Positions 1 to 9,803 of a stretch of DNA of 64,000 nt are shown one piece after another. This DNA is from Microbacteriaceae bacterium (GTDB lineage: Bacteria > Actinomycetota > Actinomycetes > Actinomycetales > Microbacteriaceae). Both the position numbers and the translations under genes were made by a program. The notes under the pieces were generated by a model. It was not told the DNA's origin. It saw only the letters and a program-made list of their open reading frames with translations, and ran no database searches. The stretch spans positions 17,413 to 81,412 of the forward strand of contig JAODMT010000015.1 in NCBI GenBank assembly GCA_025464975.1, read 5' to 3'. Position 1 is the stretch's first letter; every line of letters starts with the position of its first letter.

Positions 1-53
1 GCGTCGTTCAGCACGGCTAGCCGTTGTCAGGATGCGGGACGTATCCTTGACTC

Positions 54-245
54 ATGGGTGACGGATATTGGAACAACGCGGTGTTCAACCTTTTGCCCAC
101 GATTCTGGTCGGCCTCATCTTCTGGGTCGTGATGCGGGCGATCTTCCGCGCCGACCGAACCGAGCGCAAGGTGTACGCCAAGATCGAAGCCGAGGAACGA
201 GCGCGCTTCGACCGGGACAACGGGCCGGCTAGCCACGAGGCTTGA
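54..245 (+). CDS. Small single-pass membrane protein
   Basis: This 63-residue protein has one hydrophobic segment at about residues 13-31. It is followed by a strongly charged helix (Arg, Lys, Glu) to about residue 57, which the positive-inside rule places in the cytoplasm. Its base composition matches the neighbours, and it ends 17 bases inside the 3' end of the convergent pirin gene, a normal arrangement in such compact genomes. I recall similar small proteins in Microbacteriaceae, but no function is known to me. The ATG at 54 has no clear ribosome binding site, so the transcript may be leaderless. Confidence 0.7.
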   Translation: MGDGYWNNAVFNLLPTILVGLIFWVVMRAIFRADRTERKVYAKIEAEERARFDRDNGPASHEA

Positions 246-1203
246 GTCGCACGTTCGGTAGATCCGGAGCCGGGAGGGCGGATCCGGGGTATCCGTGCAC
301 CGATCCGAATCGGCCACTGTCGTTGCCACCGGCAACGACATCCGACTGCCACTCCTGTCGGAAGGTCACGATCTCCTCGTGACTGCGGCCGATGAAGTTC
401 CACCACATGACGATCTGTTCGTCGAGGGGTACCCCGCCGATGAGCAAAAGCCGCACCGGCCCGTCGCCCGCTTCGAGCCGCACACTGTCTCGTCCCGTCC
501 GCAGATAGGCCAGGTGCGAAACCGGCACCGGCTCGCCGTCGACGAGTAGCGATCCCCGGTCGACGAGCACACCGTGTTCGAATCGTGCGTCGGTCGGGAC
601 GGTCACGGCCGACCCGGACGGCAGATCGATCTGGCATCCAATGAGTTCGGTGAAGGTCGTTGCGGTGGAGGTTTCCCCCGCGAGCGAGCCGAGGAAAACC
701 CGAACCGTTGCGTCGCCGAACCTCACCGGCGCGGGGACGTAGTGCTCGAAGAACGGTTCATGGTGGCGATCCGCGTCCGGTAACGCCACCCACAGCTGGG
801 CGCCATGCAGCACCGTCGTCTGTGGCGTCGACACCTCGGAGTGGGCGATGCCCCGGCCGGCGGTCATCAGGTTCAGCTCTCCCGGGCGAACCACCGCATG
901 GGTCCCGACACTGTCCCGGTGGTCGACATCCCCGGCGAACAGCCAGGTCACGGTCTGCAAACCGGAGTGCGGATGCGGCGGGACGACCATTCCGCCGCGC
1001 TCTGCCACCGGATCCGGGCCGTAGTGATCGAGGAAGCACCAGGCACCGATGAGCGAGCGCCGCCGCTGCGGGAGGGTGCGACGCACGGTCATGGCACGCG
1101 GGCCGCCGAGGGGGACGTCGCGCGGTTCGAGGATATCGATGTCGACCACCGCGAGGTTGCCCTCGCCGAGCAGTTCGGCCGGATCCTTCTCGCGATTGCT
1201 CAT
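229..1203 (-). CDS. Pirin family protein
   Basis: A 324-residue bicupin of the pirin family (usual length about 290-320). The N-terminal cupin carries the metal-binding set of the family: His77 and His79 in PPHPHSGLQT, then His121 and Glu123 in GIAHSEVS. The C-terminal cupin ends near the segment WWNFIGRSHEEI, also typical of pirins. Family members are iron-binding proteins with quercetinase or redox-sensing roles; the substrate here cannot be told. The ATG at 1203 was chosen because it begins just before the conserved fold; the open frame extends to 1578 but that stretch is antisense to the phosphoesterase gene and carries no family signal. It is probably monocistronic. Confidence 0.9.
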   Translation of the reverse strand: MSNREKDPAELLGEGNLAVVDIDILEPRDVPLGGPRAMTVRRTLPQRRRSLIGAWCFLDHYGPDPVAERGGMVVPPHPHSGLQTVTWLFAGDVDHRDSVGTHAVVRPGELNLMTAGRGIAHSEVSTPQTTVLHGAQLWVALPDADRHHEPFFEHYVPAPVRFGDATVRVFLGSLAGETSTATTFTELIGCQIDLPSGSAVTVPTDARFEHGVLVDRGSLLVDGEPVPVSHLAYLRTGRDSVRLEAGDGPVRLLLIGGVPLDEQIVMWWNFIGRSHEEIVTFRQEWQSDVVAGGNDSGRFGSVHGYPGSALPAPDLPNVRLKPRG

Positions 1204-1280
1204 GGCGAAAATGGTAGTCCCGCAGCAAACGGTCGGCCGCCCTCGAGGAGGACGGCCGACCGGCGAATGTGGTGCAGCGG

Positions 1281-2921
1281 CTACTTGGTCTTTGAGGCCA
1301 CCGAACCGTTCGCGTTCAGGAGCACCTTGCGCTTCTGCGGGTGGGAAAGGTCCAGCATGTTCGTGATCGTTCCCGCGGTCGTGTCGAAGGACGAGTCGCC
1401 GATCCGCCCGGTCGACCAGTTGTCCTCGACGAACTTGAGCACCGAGGCCTGCGTCGTCGGGGTGCTGTCCACGAAGTTGGTCTTCGCGAAGGGGGAGATC
1501 ACGAGGAGCGGTAGGCGCTGGCTCGGGCCACAGCGGTCCGCATACCCACCGGCGATAGGGGCGGTCGAGGCCGAGCACAGGGTGGTGTCGCCGCTCGCCG
1601 CCGCGTCCTTGGATCCGTTGAGGATCGTCGGGGCGACGTGGTCGTACCAGCCGTCGGAGTCGTCATAGGCGAGCACGATCGCCGTGCTCTTCCAGTCGGG
1701 GGACTGCTGGATGGCGTTGATCTCCTTCACAAGGAAGGCTTGCTCGTCGGTCGGGTCGGAGTTTCCCGGGTGACCGTCTTGCGCGGCCGGCGCCTTGAGG
1801 TAGGAGACCGCCGGAAGATTGTTGGTCTTCAGAGCCGCGTCGAAGTTGGTCAGGTCGTAGTTGTGATTCGCCTGGTCGGTGTGCCCGATCGCCTTGACCG
1901 AGGTCGGCGGAAGGTGGTGCGGGTTTGACGTCGAGGCGTAGTACGCGAACGGGTTGTGGTGAGGCGAGTAGGAGTTGACCGCCGCGCCACCGATGTTGGT
2001 CGCGGTGGCCTTGCACTGCGCCATGGTTTTGGTGGTTGCGTTGTACGGCGTGGTCGGAGCGAACCCGCCCTGGAACCAGCCCCAGGTGACACCCTTGGCG
2101 TTCAACAGATCGCCGATGTTCTTGCCCTGCATCTGAACGAGCGCGGACGTTGAGGTGTGGTTGTTGTCGGCGCAGTCGTCGTATGACGGGTCGGGGTCGG
2201 CGTTCACCGTTCCAATGCCGTTGGCATTGGGCGAACTGACCTGCCCCGGTGCCCCGGCGCCGGTGATCGGCGCCCCGGTCACGGAGTTGACGGCGAGCGC
2301 GCCGTGGGTCTGGCCGGAGATCAGGTTGAGCGCCCCAGGCGTCGACGGGCCGAACGTGCTGTCCCAGCTGTTGTCGCTCATCGCGAAGTTCTGGGCGTAG
2401 TTCCACTCCGCCGTCACCGTGTTGCCGTCGTAGTAGTCCATGACCGCGCCCGGGGCGTTGAATAGCGTGCTCGGTGAGCAGCCCGCCGACTGGGTGCTCT
2501 CCGGGAACTTGTTCATCAGGCCGCCGTTGATGGCGCGCTGCTCCGGGTTGTAGCCGTGGTTCTGGCTGCATGTCATGGCTTGGCTCGGCGCCAGCCGCTG
2601 CGGCTGGAACGAGTTGGGATTCGCCGTCAGCAGGTTCGGGTGCGCGGTGTAGTTGTTGGGGATCGGGGTGCCGGCGGCCGCGGTGAACGTGGTGCCGTCG
2701 GTGTTTGCCGCATTTGGGTAGGTGCCGAAGTAGTGGTCGAACGACACGTTCTCGTCAAAGATGACGACAACGTGCTTGATCGGTGTTGAGGTCTTGGTGG
2801 AGTTGTCCGCCGGGGTCTTGGCGAATGCTGCGGGGACGCTCACCCCCAGACCGGTGACTGCCGCGATGGCGAGGGCGGCCGAGGCCGCCCATACAGCGCG
2901 GTTTCGAGTGATTCGAGGCAT
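1281..2921 (-). CDS. Secreted phosphoesterase (phospholipase C / acid phosphatase family)
   Basis: A 546-residue exported protein of the PF04185 phosphoesterase family, which includes phospholipases C and AcpA-type acid phosphatases. A signal peptide spans about residues 1-34 and ends ...AAFA before KTP. The catalytic N-terminal motif appears as DENVSFDHYFG (family form ENRSFDHYFG). A second family segment FAMSDNSWDSTFGPS and a C-terminal metal-site segment DDSDGWYDHV are present. It would hydrolyse phosphate esters outside the cell. It lies 66 bases downstream of efeB on the same strand, so it may be co-transcribed with the iron genes, linking phosphate and iron scavenging, but that is inference. 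Substrate is unknown. Confidence 0.88.
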   Translation of the reverse strand: MPRITRNRAVWAASAALAIAAVTGLGVSVPAAFAKTPADNSTKTSTPIKHVVVIFDENVSFDHYFGTYPNAANTDGTTFTAAAGTPIPNNYTAHPNLLTANPNSFQPQRLAPSQAMTCSQNHGYNPEQRAINGGLMNKFPESTQSAGCSPSTLFNAPGAVMDYYDGNTVTAEWNYAQNFAMSDNSWDSTFGPSTPGALNLISGQTHGALAVNSVTGAPITGAGAPGQVSSPNANGIGTVNADPDPSYDDCADNNHTSTSALVQMQGKNIGDLLNAKGVTWGWFQGGFAPTTPYNATTKTMAQCKATATNIGGAAVNSYSPHHNPFAYYASTSNPHHLPPTSVKAIGHTDQANHNYDLTNFDAALKTNNLPAVSYLKAPAAQDGHPGNSDPTDEQAFLVKEINAIQQSPDWKSTAIVLAYDDSDGWYDHVAPTILNGSKDAAASGDTTLCSASTAPIAGGYADRCGPSQRLPLLVISPFAKTNFVDSTPTTQASVLKFVEDNWSTGRIGDSSFDTTAGTITNMLDLSHPQKRKVLLNANGSVASKTK

Positions 2922-2987
2922 TGCTAGCTCTCTCTCTTGTGGATGGTTGGAAGGGAAAGGGAAGTTGTGGGGACGGGGGTTGCGGGC

Positions 2988-4244
2988 TCATGCCAGCAGC
3001 GAGCGGCCGAGCCAGTCGCTGGAGGTGCGGGCACCGGGAAGCGCGAAGAAGTAGCCGCCGCCGAATGGCGAGACGTAGTCGACGAGAGCTTCGTTGGCAA
3101 GGCGCTTCTGCACCGCGACGAACTGGCGATCGAGGTCTTGGTTGAACGTCGTGAAGACGAGTCCCATGTCGAGGTTGCCGTTCTTGTCCAGCCCGGAGTT
3201 GTAGTTGTAGCCGCGCCGCAGCATCCGAGAGGATGCGGTCTGCGGGGTGCGCGGATTGGCCAGTCGAATGTGCGCGCCGAGCGCGATGGTGTCCCCGGCC
3301 GGATCGTTCGGGTAGTCGGGCACGTCCGATTCGCGAGACCCCGTCTGCGGCGCCCCGCTGTCCCGCACCCGACCGATCAGGTTCTCCTGCTCGCGAAGCG
3401 ACACCCGGTCCCAAAATTCGACGAGCATGCGGATGACGCGCACGACGTGATACGTGCCGCCGGCGGTCCAGGCTGGCTCGGTTCCGTCGCGCTTCGCCCA
3501 GACCAGCTCATCCATCTGGCTCGAGTCGGCGACGTCGGGATTCGCGGTTCCGTCCTTGAATCCGAGTAGGTTTCGCGGTGTTCCGCTCGGCCGCGGCGGC
3601 GAGACGAATCCCTCCGTGCGCCACCGCACCTGCATTCCGCCGCGAGTCGCACGCATGATCTCGCGCAGAGCGTGCGTGACGGTGTCGGTGTGGTCCGCCC
3701 GGATCTGAAGCAGCAGATCGCCGTCGCAGACCTCGCGCTGCAGGGCATCGTTCGGGAAGTCCTCCATTGTGCGCAACTTCGACGGCTTGCGCGGTGTCAG
3801 CCCGAAGCGGTCGTCGAAGAGCGACGCCCCGACCGATGCGGTCACCGTGAGCCCATCCGGGACCACCGTCGGACCGAGCACCCCGGAGTCGGACGGCGGC
3901 GCGCTCAGGCCGGTCGGGGAAGGGGTGCCGCCCCGAGTGAGGAATCGAGCGCGCTCGGTGATCCCGCGTAGCAGTGCCGCGAGTTCCGTGCGGTTCGCCG
4001 CCGTGACGTCGAACGCCACGAATGCGGCCGCAGGCTGCACCGGAGTCAGGATGCCCTGCTGGTGCGCGCCCTCGAAGGGGTACGAGCGCGACCCGGCCGG
4101 GACAACCGCCGGTTCGCTCGCGAATGCCGGACCCCCCGCCGCGATGGATGCCGCCGCAAGCGGCGCGGCCACCCCGGCGCCAAGCAGCCCGGACACGAAG
4201 GCCCGACGGCCAAGCCCGCGCGAATGTCTCTGTAGATCGGTCAT
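2988..4244 (-). CDS. efeB: Tat-exported Dyp-type heme peroxidase EfeB
   Basis: A 418-residue DyP-type peroxidase of the EfeB/YcdB class. The N terminus has a twin-arginine signal (GRRAFVSG, Arg13-Arg14) followed by a hydrophobic stretch and an Ala-rich cleavage region. The family GxxDG motif is seen as GFKDGTANP, the likely proximal heme His in GAHIRLANPR, and the distal Arg in MLRRGYNYN. EfeB is exported with heme and helps oxidise ferrous iron or take iron from heme in the Efe uptake system. The start ATG at 4244 overlaps the efeO stop (ATGA), so the two are translationally coupled; the longer open frame to 5276 is antisense-like read-through over efeO and was rejected. Confidence 0.93.
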   Translation of the reverse strand: MTDLQRHSRGLGRRAFVSGLLGAGVAAPLAAASIAAGGPAFASEPAVVPAGSRSYPFEGAHQQGILTPVQPAAAFVAFDVTAANRTELAALLRGITERARFLTRGGTPSPTGLSAPPSDSGVLGPTVVPDGLTVTASVGASLFDDRFGLTPRKPSKLRTMEDFPNDALQREVCDGDLLLQIRADHTDTVTHALREIMRATRGGMQVRWRTEGFVSPPRPSGTPRNLLGFKDGTANPDVADSSQMDELVWAKRDGTEPAWTAGGTYHVVRVIRMLVEFWDRVSLREQENLIGRVRDSGAPQTGSRESDVPDYPNDPAGDTIALGAHIRLANPRTPQTASSRMLRRGYNYNSGLDKNGNLDMGLVFTTFNQDLDRQFVAVQKRLANEALVDYVSPFGGGYFFALPGARTSSDWLGRSLLA

Positions 4245-5440
4245 TGGGGTGCGAGCCTCGGATCCGTGATTGTGGCGACGGGAGCCAGCAGCTGCACCGA
4301 CTCGTCCAGGGCGGCATTGAGGGCCTGGCGTTGTGGTCGGGTCAGTGCGGCGAGCGGGGTCCACGACCCGTCCGGATGGTGGTAGCTGGCGACCAGGGCG
4401 GCGGCGCGGTCCAGCCAGCTCTTCGTCGACGCGAGCGCCGGATAGCGGGTGGCGAGCAGCGGTTCGAGCGGAGCCAGGGCCTCCCTGGTGCCAACCAGGT
4501 TCGCGCCAATGGTCGCGATGTTGGTTGCCGAACCGGCGTCGGTTGCCCCGGTGAGCTCGAACTGGATCGCATTCTCGAGGATTTCGTGCGAGCGAAGCCC
4601 GATGTCGAGCGGGGGAATTTGGGCCGTCGCGAATGCGGACTGCAGCCGGTCGACGTCGGTCACCAGGCGGTCGGCGGAGGGCATGATTGCTGTCGCTGCG
4701 GCGCCGCCCCACAGCAGCGCCTCGAGGCGGTGAAAGCCGGTGAGGTTCGGATCGGTCAGGGCGGTCGAGCCCGATCGAGGCACGCCGTTGATTGCGGCGT
4801 CGAGGTCCCCGAAGGCCCCGTACGCCGCCCCCAGTGACTCGTATTCGAGATGCGCGCTCAGCCACGCGGCCCGTGCGGCCGGGATGTCGCCGGCGGCTAC
4901 CGACCGGTCGAGTGACAGGACGTCGCTGGCCAGGATCGGAAGTCGGCCACTGACCCAGGCGTGGTATTGCTTGTCGGGCGCGATGAGGTCTGCGGCGGTG
5001 ACGATCTTCACGCCGGGAGTCGGGTTGGCGACGGAGCGTGCGCCGCTGATCGTGACGACCGGGCCATATGCGGGCGGCAGGTCCGCGGGCAGGCAGACGA
5101 AGCGGTAGCTGCCGTTTGCGAGCACCGCGCTCAGCTCGTGCGTCGCACCGGGCCCGAGTCCCTCGAGTTCTCCGTAGACCAGCTGGCTTTTTGCGCCCTC
5201 TAGGTAGACCTCTTCGCCGGCGATTGTCGTGTTGTGTACCGCAAAGCGCGAGAGCCCAGTGTGCGGCTCGGTCCACCCCGCACCGCAGGTCTCCGTGCCA
5301 GACTCGACGCCGATCGTTCCCGACGCCGGTTCCGATGGCGTCGAACGGGAGGCGACGGAGCCGACGATGCCCACGGCCATGACGACGGCTATCGTGCCGA
5401 ACAGGGCGAGGTAGCGCTGGTTCGTCGTGAGGGGAGACAC
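4241..5440 (-). CDS. efeO: EfeO-type iron uptake lipoprotein/cupredoxin-M75 protein
   Basis: About 399 residues. An N-terminal membrane anchor or signal (LALFGTIAVVMAVGIVG) is followed by a cupredoxin-like domain (to about residue 120) and an imelysin/M75 domain with the HxxE motif (HLEYE) and GFHRLEALLWGG. EfeO binds iron at the cell surface and passes it to the EfeU permease. I chose the GTG at 5440 because GAGAAGG lies about 13 bases upstream and translation then begins just before the anchor; a GTG at 5491 would add 17 residues. It overlaps efeB by four bases. No efeU permease gene is present in the window, which is unusual for this operon. Confidence 0.87.
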   Translation of the reverse strand: MSPLTTNQRYLALFGTIAVVMAVGIVGSVASRSTPSEPASGTIGVESGTETCGAGWTEPHTGLSRFAVHNTTIAGEEVYLEGAKSQLVYGELEGLGPGATHELSAVLANGSYRFVCLPADLPPAYGPVVTISGARSVANPTPGVKIVTAADLIAPDKQYHAWVSGRLPILASDVLSLDRSVAAGDIPAARAAWLSAHLEYESLGAAYGAFGDLDAAINGVPRSGSTALTDPNLTGFHRLEALLWGGAAATAIMPSADRLVTDVDRLQSAFATAQIPPLDIGLRSHEILENAIQFELTGATDAGSATNIATIGANLVGTREALAPLEPLLATRYPALASTKSWLDRAAALVASYHHPDGSWTPLAALTRPQRQALNAALDESVQLLAPVATITDPRLAPQ

Positions 5441-5805
5441 CGGTGTTGGGCGACCTTCTCGCTGGAGGGATGTGCCGTGAAAGGGGGGCACACGTCAGGC
5501 TAGAGCCGCCAAACCCGATGAAATGGCCCTGAAAAGCCTCTGAGGAAATCGTTTACTCGATGTTCAGAGAGCATTTTGCTGACGTTCCTCGGACTGGGGA
5601 CTGGCGGGCCGTGTTCGGTCATGATCGGTCCAATCGGCGCGGCGCAACCGATCGAGCATTTTTCGACGTTGCGTGGGTATTGGGCAGCGACGGGAACCGT
5701 CAAGGATGGCGTCACGCCCACGGCGAACAGGGGCAGTATTCCGGGGGTTGGCTAGTTACTCTCTCTAGTACGGCGCCACACCTGCACGGCGTCAGAGGAG
5801 CGAAC
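5441..5805. other. Divergent intergenic region between efeO and clpC
   Basis: This 365-base stretch should hold the promoters of both efeO (leftward) and clpC (rightward). The only site I can support directly is the clpC ribosome binding site AGAGGAG at 5794-5800. By eye I find no clear CIRCE or HAIR element, no convincing ClgR site and no DtxR-type iron box. Open frames running through it show no protein-like signal. Confidence 0.6.
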
Positions 5806-8289
5806 ATGTTCGAACGATTCACCGACCGGGCCCGCCGGGTCGTTGTCTTGGCGCAAGAAGAAGCCAAGATGCTCAACCACAACTACATCGGCACGGAGCA
5901 CATCCTGCTGGGTCTCATTCACGAGGGCGAGGGGGTAGCTGCGAAGGCGCTCGAATCCCTCGGCATCTCCCTGGACGCCGTGCGCGAGCAGGTCCAGGAC
6001 ATCATTGGCCAAGGCCAGCAGCAGCCGACCGGCCACATTCCCTTCACGCCGCGCGCGAAGAAGGTTCTCGAGCTCAGTTTGCGCGAGGCCCTTCAGCTCG
6101 GCCACAACTACATCGGTACGGAGCACATTCTGCTCGGCCTCATCCGTGAGGGTGAGGGTGTCGCGGCGCAGGTCCTCGTCAAGCTCGGCGCGGACCTTAA
6201 TCGCGTGCGCCAGCAGGTCATCCAGTTGCTCTCCGGATACCAGGGTAAGGAGCAGGTCGCGGTGGGCGGCGAAACACAGCAGGGTGCACAGGCCGGCAGT
6301 CAGATTCTCGACCAGTTCGGTCGTAATCTCACTCAAGCGGCTCGCGACGGAAAGCTCGATCCGGTAATCGGGCGCGAAAAGGAGATGGAACGGGTCATGC
6401 AGATCCTGTCCCGTCGTTCCAAGAACAACCCGGTGCTAATCGGTGAGCCCGGTGTTGGAAAGACAGCCGTCGTCGAGGGCCTCGCCCAGGCGATCGTGCG
6501 CGGTGACGTGCCGGAGACGCTCAAGGACAAGCAGCTCTATACGCTCGACCTCGGTTCGCTCATCGCCGGCAGCCGCTACCGCGGTGACTTCGAGGAGCGC
6601 CTCAAGAAGGTGACGAAGGAGATCCGCACCCGCGGCGACATCATAACCTTCATCGACGAGATCCATACCCTCGTCGGAGCCGGTGCCGCGGAAGGGGCGA
6701 TCGACGCCGCATCCATCCTCAAGCCGCTGCTCGCCCGCGGAGAGCTCCAGACCATCGGTGCCACCACGCTCGACGAGTACCGCAAGCACTTCGAGAAGGA
6801 TGCCGCGCTCGAACGTCGCTTCCAGCCGGTTCAGGTGCACGAGCCATCCCTCGCCCACACCATCAACATCCTCAAGGGACTCCGCGACAAGTACGAGTCG
6901 TTCCACAAGGTGTCGATCACGGACGGAGCTATCGTGGCCGCGGCTAATTTGGCCGACCGCTACGTCGCCGACCGGTTCCTGCCGGACAAAGCGATCGACC
7001 TGATCGACGAGGCCGGTGCTCGGTTGCGGCTGTCGATCCTGTCCGCTCCGCCGGAGCTTCGCGAATTCGACGACAAGATCGCGGCCGTCCGCGCCCTCAA
7101 GGAGGGCGCCATCGAGGACCAGGACTTCGAGAAGGCCGCCTCGCTTCGTGACGAGGAGAAGAAGCTGCTCGGCGAGCGTCTGCGGCTCGAGAAGCAGTGG
7201 AAGAGCGGAGAGGCCGGTTCGACCGGCACAGTGGACGAAGGCGTCATCGCCGAGGTTCTCGCCGCCGCAACCGGCATCCCGGTCTTCAAGCTCACCGAGG
7301 AGGAGACCAGCCGTCTGGTGTTCATGGAGAAGGCGCTGCACCAGCGCGTCATCGGCCAGGAGGAGGCCATTTCGGCCCTGTCCAAGACCATCCGCCGCAC
7401 CCGCGCCGGGCTCAAGGACCCGAAGCGCCCGAGCGGTTCGTTCATCTTCGCCGGTCCGACCGGTGTCGGTAAGACGGAGCTTGCCAAGGCTCTCGCCGAG
7501 TTCCTGTTCGACGATGAGGATGCCCTGATCTCGCTCGACATGTCGGAGTACGGCGAGAAGCACACGGTCTCTCGACTGTTCGGTGCCCCTCCCGGGTTCG
7601 TCGGCTTCGAAGAGGGTGGTCAGCTCACCGAGAAGGTGCGCCGCAAGCCGTTCTCCGTCGTGCTGTTCGACGAGATCGAGAAGGCCCACCCGGACATCTT
7701 CAACTCGCTGCTCCAGATTCTGGAGGAGGGGCGTCTGACCGATGGCCAGGGTCGCGTCGTCGACTTCAAGAACACGGTGATCATCATGACCACCAACCTC
7801 GGCACGAAGGACATCACGGGAACCCCGATCGGGTTCACGTCGTCGACCGACACGTCCACCGGCTACGACCGGATGCGCGGCAAGGTCGTTGAGGAACTGA
7901 AGAAGCACTTCAAGCCTGAGTTCCTCAACCGTGTCGACGAGACCATCGTGTTCCCGCAGCTCACGCAGCCGGAGCTCCTGCAGATCGTCGACCTGTTCAT
8001 CAAGCGGCTTTCGGATCGTCTGCTTGACCGCGACATGACCGTTGAGGTGGCGCTCGCCGCTAAGGAGCAGCTCATCAAGGTCGGATTCGACCCGTCGCTC
8101 GGGGCACGGCCGCTGCGCCGCGCCATCCAGCACGAGGTCGAGGACCGGCTGAGCGAGCGGATCCTGACCGGCGACCTGAACGCGGGCGACCACGTTCACG
8201 TCGACTACGTCGGGGATGAATTCGTCTTCAAGACCGGGCGCCAGCCGGGCCGCGAGGCACTCGAAGAGATCGCCGCGCTCGAGGCGTAA
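5806..8289 (+). CDS. clpC: ATP-dependent Clp protease ATP-binding subunit ClpC
   Basis: An 827-residue AAA+ unfoldase that feeds substrates to the ClpP protease. Two Clp_N repeats occupy about residues 1-145 (two similar [13 protein letters not shown] segments). The first AAA+ module has Walker A GEPGVGKT at about 213 and Walker [10 protein letters not shown]; a UVR/middle domain lies at about 425-466 ([16 protein letters not shown]), which distinguishes ClpC from ClpA/ClpB. The second module has Walker A GPTGVGKT at about 550. The start ATG at 5806 is supported by AGAGGAG six bases upstream and by the conserved [13 protein letters not shown] terminus; the open frame upstream to 5560 was rejected. 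A strong hairpin follows the stop. Confidence 0.97.
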   Translation: MFERFTDRARRVVVLAQEEAKMLNHNYIGTEHILLGLIHEGEGVAAKALESLGISLDAVREQVQDIIGQGQQQPTGHIPFTPRAKKVLELSLREALQLGHNYIGTEHILLGLIREGEGVAAQVLVKLGADLNRVRQQVIQLLSGYQGKEQVAVGGETQQGAQAGSQILDQFGRNLTQAARDGKLDPVIGREKEMERVMQILSRRSKNNPVLIGEPGVGKTAVVEGLAQAIVRGDVPETLKDKQLYTLDLGSLIAGSRYRGDFEERLKKVTKEIRTRGDIITFIDEIHTLVGAGAAEGAIDAASILKPLLARGELQTIGATTLDEYRKHFEKDAALERRFQPVQVHEPSLAHTINILKGLRDKYESFHKVSITDGAIVAAANLADRYVADRFLPDKAIDLIDEAGARLRLSILSAPPELREFDDKIAAVRALKEGAIEDQDFEKAASLRDEEKKLLGERLRLEKQWKSGEAGSTGTVDEGVIAEVLAAATGIPVFKLTEEETSRLVFMEKALHQRVIGQEEAISALSKTIRRTRAGLKDPKRPSGSFIFAGPTGVGKTELAKALAEFLFDDEDALISLDMSEYGEKHTVSRLFGAPPGFVGFEEGGQLTEKVRRKPFSVVLFDEIEKAHPDIFNSLLQILEEGRLTDGQGRVVDFKNTVIIMTTNLGTKDITGTPIGFTSSTDTSTGYDRMRGKVVEELKKHFKPEFLNRVDETIVFPQLTQPELLQIVDLFIKRLSDRLLDRDMTVEVALAAKEQLIKVGFDPSLGARPLRRAIQHEVEDRLSERILTGDLNAGDHVHVDYVGDEFVFKTGRQPGREALEEIAALEA

Positions 8290-8300
8290 GGCAAGCGATC

Positions 8301-8336
8301 GGTGAGGGGCGACGGGGAAACCCGGCGCCCCTCACC
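8301..8336 (+). terminator. Hairpin terminator candidate after clpC
   Basis: An 11-bp outer stem (GGTGAGGGGCG with CGCCCCTCACC), one A/G mismatch, a further 4-bp CGGG/CCCG stem and a GAAA tetraloop. It starts 12 bases after the clpC stop. There is no T-run, as is common for actinobacterial terminators, so the call rests on the stem alone. Confidence 0.65.
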
Positions 8337-8470
8337 TGCGTTAATCGGCTCCCGTTGATGCGACACACGGTTCTCCTAGAGGATCTTGTTCAGATTGCTT
8401 TGAGTAGGCTCGTACGGGCCGGAGTTGCATCACTGGATGCGATACCTCCGGAGAAACGAGTGTTGCGACC

Positions 8471-8980
8471 ATGGCCGAAGCGGGATTTTCGGTTCGAGCC
8501 GCGCGCACAAGCGACGTGCCCCTGATCCGGGCCCTGATCGAACCGCTTGTGCAGCGCGGCATTTTGCTTGGCAAGGATGCCGTCGTGTTCTACGAGGCGA
8601 TCCAGGAATTCCGGGTCGCCGTCGACGCCAACGGTGAGGCCATCGGCTGCGGCGCGCTCCACGTGATGTGGCAGGATCTGGCCGAGGTGCGCACCCTCGC
8701 GGTCACCGAACGGTGGCTGCATCGAGGGGTCGGTCACGCGCTCATGGAGCGGCTCGAGGCGGATGCCCGGGAGCTCGGCCTCAGCCGGCTGTTTTGCCTG
8801 ACCTTCGAGGTGCCGTTCTTCGTGCGGCACGGGTTCGAGCCGATGGCCGAGCAGCCGATCGACCCCATCGTGTACGCCGAGTTGCTTCGGTCGCCGGATG
8901 AGGGCGTTGCCGAGTTCCTCGACCTGGCGCGGGTGAAGCCAAACACCCTTGGTAACACTCGGATGTTCAAGTGGCTGTAG
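8471..8980 (+). CDS. argA: Short amino-acid N-acetyltransferase (N-acetylglutamate synthase)
   Basis: A 169-residue GNAT-fold protein. The acetyl-CoA binding segment is seen as VRTLAVTERWLHRGVGHALM, and the C-terminal half has LFCLTFEVPFFVRHGFEP, characteristic of the single-domain N-acetylglutamate synthases of actinobacteria (the mycobacterial Rv2747 type). These make N-acetylglutamate from glutamate and acetyl-CoA, the first step of arginine synthesis. It lacks the amino-acid kinase domain of classical ArgA. No other arginine genes are nearby; it stands alone between clpC and an unrelated membrane protein. Substrate assignment rests on family resemblance only. Confidence 0.8.
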   Translation: MAEAGFSVRAARTSDVPLIRALIEPLVQRGILLGKDAVVFYEAIQEFRVAVDANGEAIGCGALHVMWQDLAEVRTLAVTERWLHRGVGHALMERLEADARELGLSRLFCLTFEVPFFVRHGFEPMAEQPIDPIVYAELLRSPDEGVAEFLDLARVKPNTLGNTRMFKWL

Positions 8981-9048
8981 CCTGCGAGACTCGGCAGACA
9001 CGGCCCGCAATCCCGGGCAAAACCCGCTGAGCTGGTTAGCCTTGGCGC

Positions 9049-9681
9049 ATGTCGACATTTCGCACTCCTGTCGGCCCCCAGCCACCTAACGTGTACTGGC
9101 GCCGCAGGCTCCTCGTTGCACTCGGCGTGCTCGCCGTCATCGTCATCGTGATTCTGATCGTGGGGAAGCCGGGCCAGTCGGGATCCGGTGCGACGCCGCA
9201 GGACACCTCCAGCGCCAAGCCGAATGCGACGCAATCGGCGCCGCCGAAGTCATCCGTCACCCCCTCCACCTCGACTACGGCCTGCGCGCCCGCGAACGTC
9301 AAGCTCGTTCCGGTGACCGACAAGGTGACCTACGCGGCAAACGAGAAGCCGATGATCAGTATGACGATCACTAACACCGGGCCGGCGAGCTGCACGATCA
9401 ACCTCGGATCCACCCAGCAGGAACTCATAATCACGAGTGGCACCGAGCAAATCTGGGACTCAAAGGACTGCCAGACCGCACCCGTGGACACCCAATACAC
9501 GCTCAAGCCGGGCGTAGCCGTTCCCACGACGCCGATCGCGTGGGACCGCACCCGGTCATCCACGTCGACCTGTTCCGCCACCAACCGCCCGGCGGTCTCG
9601 GCGGCGGGGGCGAGCTACCACCTCTCGGTGAAGGTCGGCACCATCACCTCGAAGAATTCGGCGCAGTTCATCCTCAACTAG
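9049..9681 (+). CDS. Membrane-anchored extracytoplasmic protein (DUF4232-like)
   Basis: A 210-residue protein with a short basic N terminus, one transmembrane helix at about residues 21-40 and a Ser/Thr/Pro-rich linker to about residue 75. The outer domain of about 130 residues has a beta-sandwich look: MISMTITNTGPASC and paired cysteines (likely disulphides at SCTIN, KDCQT and STCSAT). Proteins of this shape occur widely in actinobacteria next to cell-envelope genes. The domain resembles DUF4232 by pattern only. It converges with radA across a repeat-rich gap. Confidence 0.72.
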   Translation: MSTFRTPVGPQPPNVYWRRRLLVALGVLAVIVIVILIVGKPGQSGSGATPQDTSSAKPNATQSAPPKSSVTPSTSTTACAPANVKLVPVTDKVTYAANEKPMISMTITNTGPASCTINLGSTQQELIITSGTEQIWDSKDCQTAPVDTQYTLKPGVAVPTTPIAWDRTRSSTSTCSATNRPAVSAAGASYHLSVKVGTITSKNSAQFILN

Positions 9682-9720
9682 CACCCCGCACCTCCCGACG
9701 TTTTTCCCGCGCTCTTCTTG

Positions 9721-9795
9721 AAACGCAGGAGATTCACCACCGGATGAGGCGATAGCTGCCGTTGTGACCGCGTTGGTGGTGACACTCCTGCGTTT
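9721..9795. repeat. Imperfect inverted repeat between convergent genes
   Basis: Two 21-base arms, 9721-9741 and 9775-9795, are complementary except at two central positions; both contain the core AAACGCAGGAG or its complement. The spacer is 33 bases. It lies between two converging genes, so it may serve as a two-way terminator or be a small mobile palindrome. Confidence 0.7.
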
Positions 9796-9803
9796 TCGGT
9801 GAC

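Noticed and set aside
5560..5805. N-terminal extension of ClpC
   Set aside because: The frame is open, but the conserved ClpC start and a good ribosome site place the true start at 5806.
5441..5805. Iron box or heat-shock operator between efeO and clpC
   Set aside because: No site with convincing symmetric arms could be found by eye.
6436..8199. Long open frame opposite clpC
   Set aside because: It mirrors clpC codon periodicity, has no protein-family signal and would overlap a certain gene along its full length.
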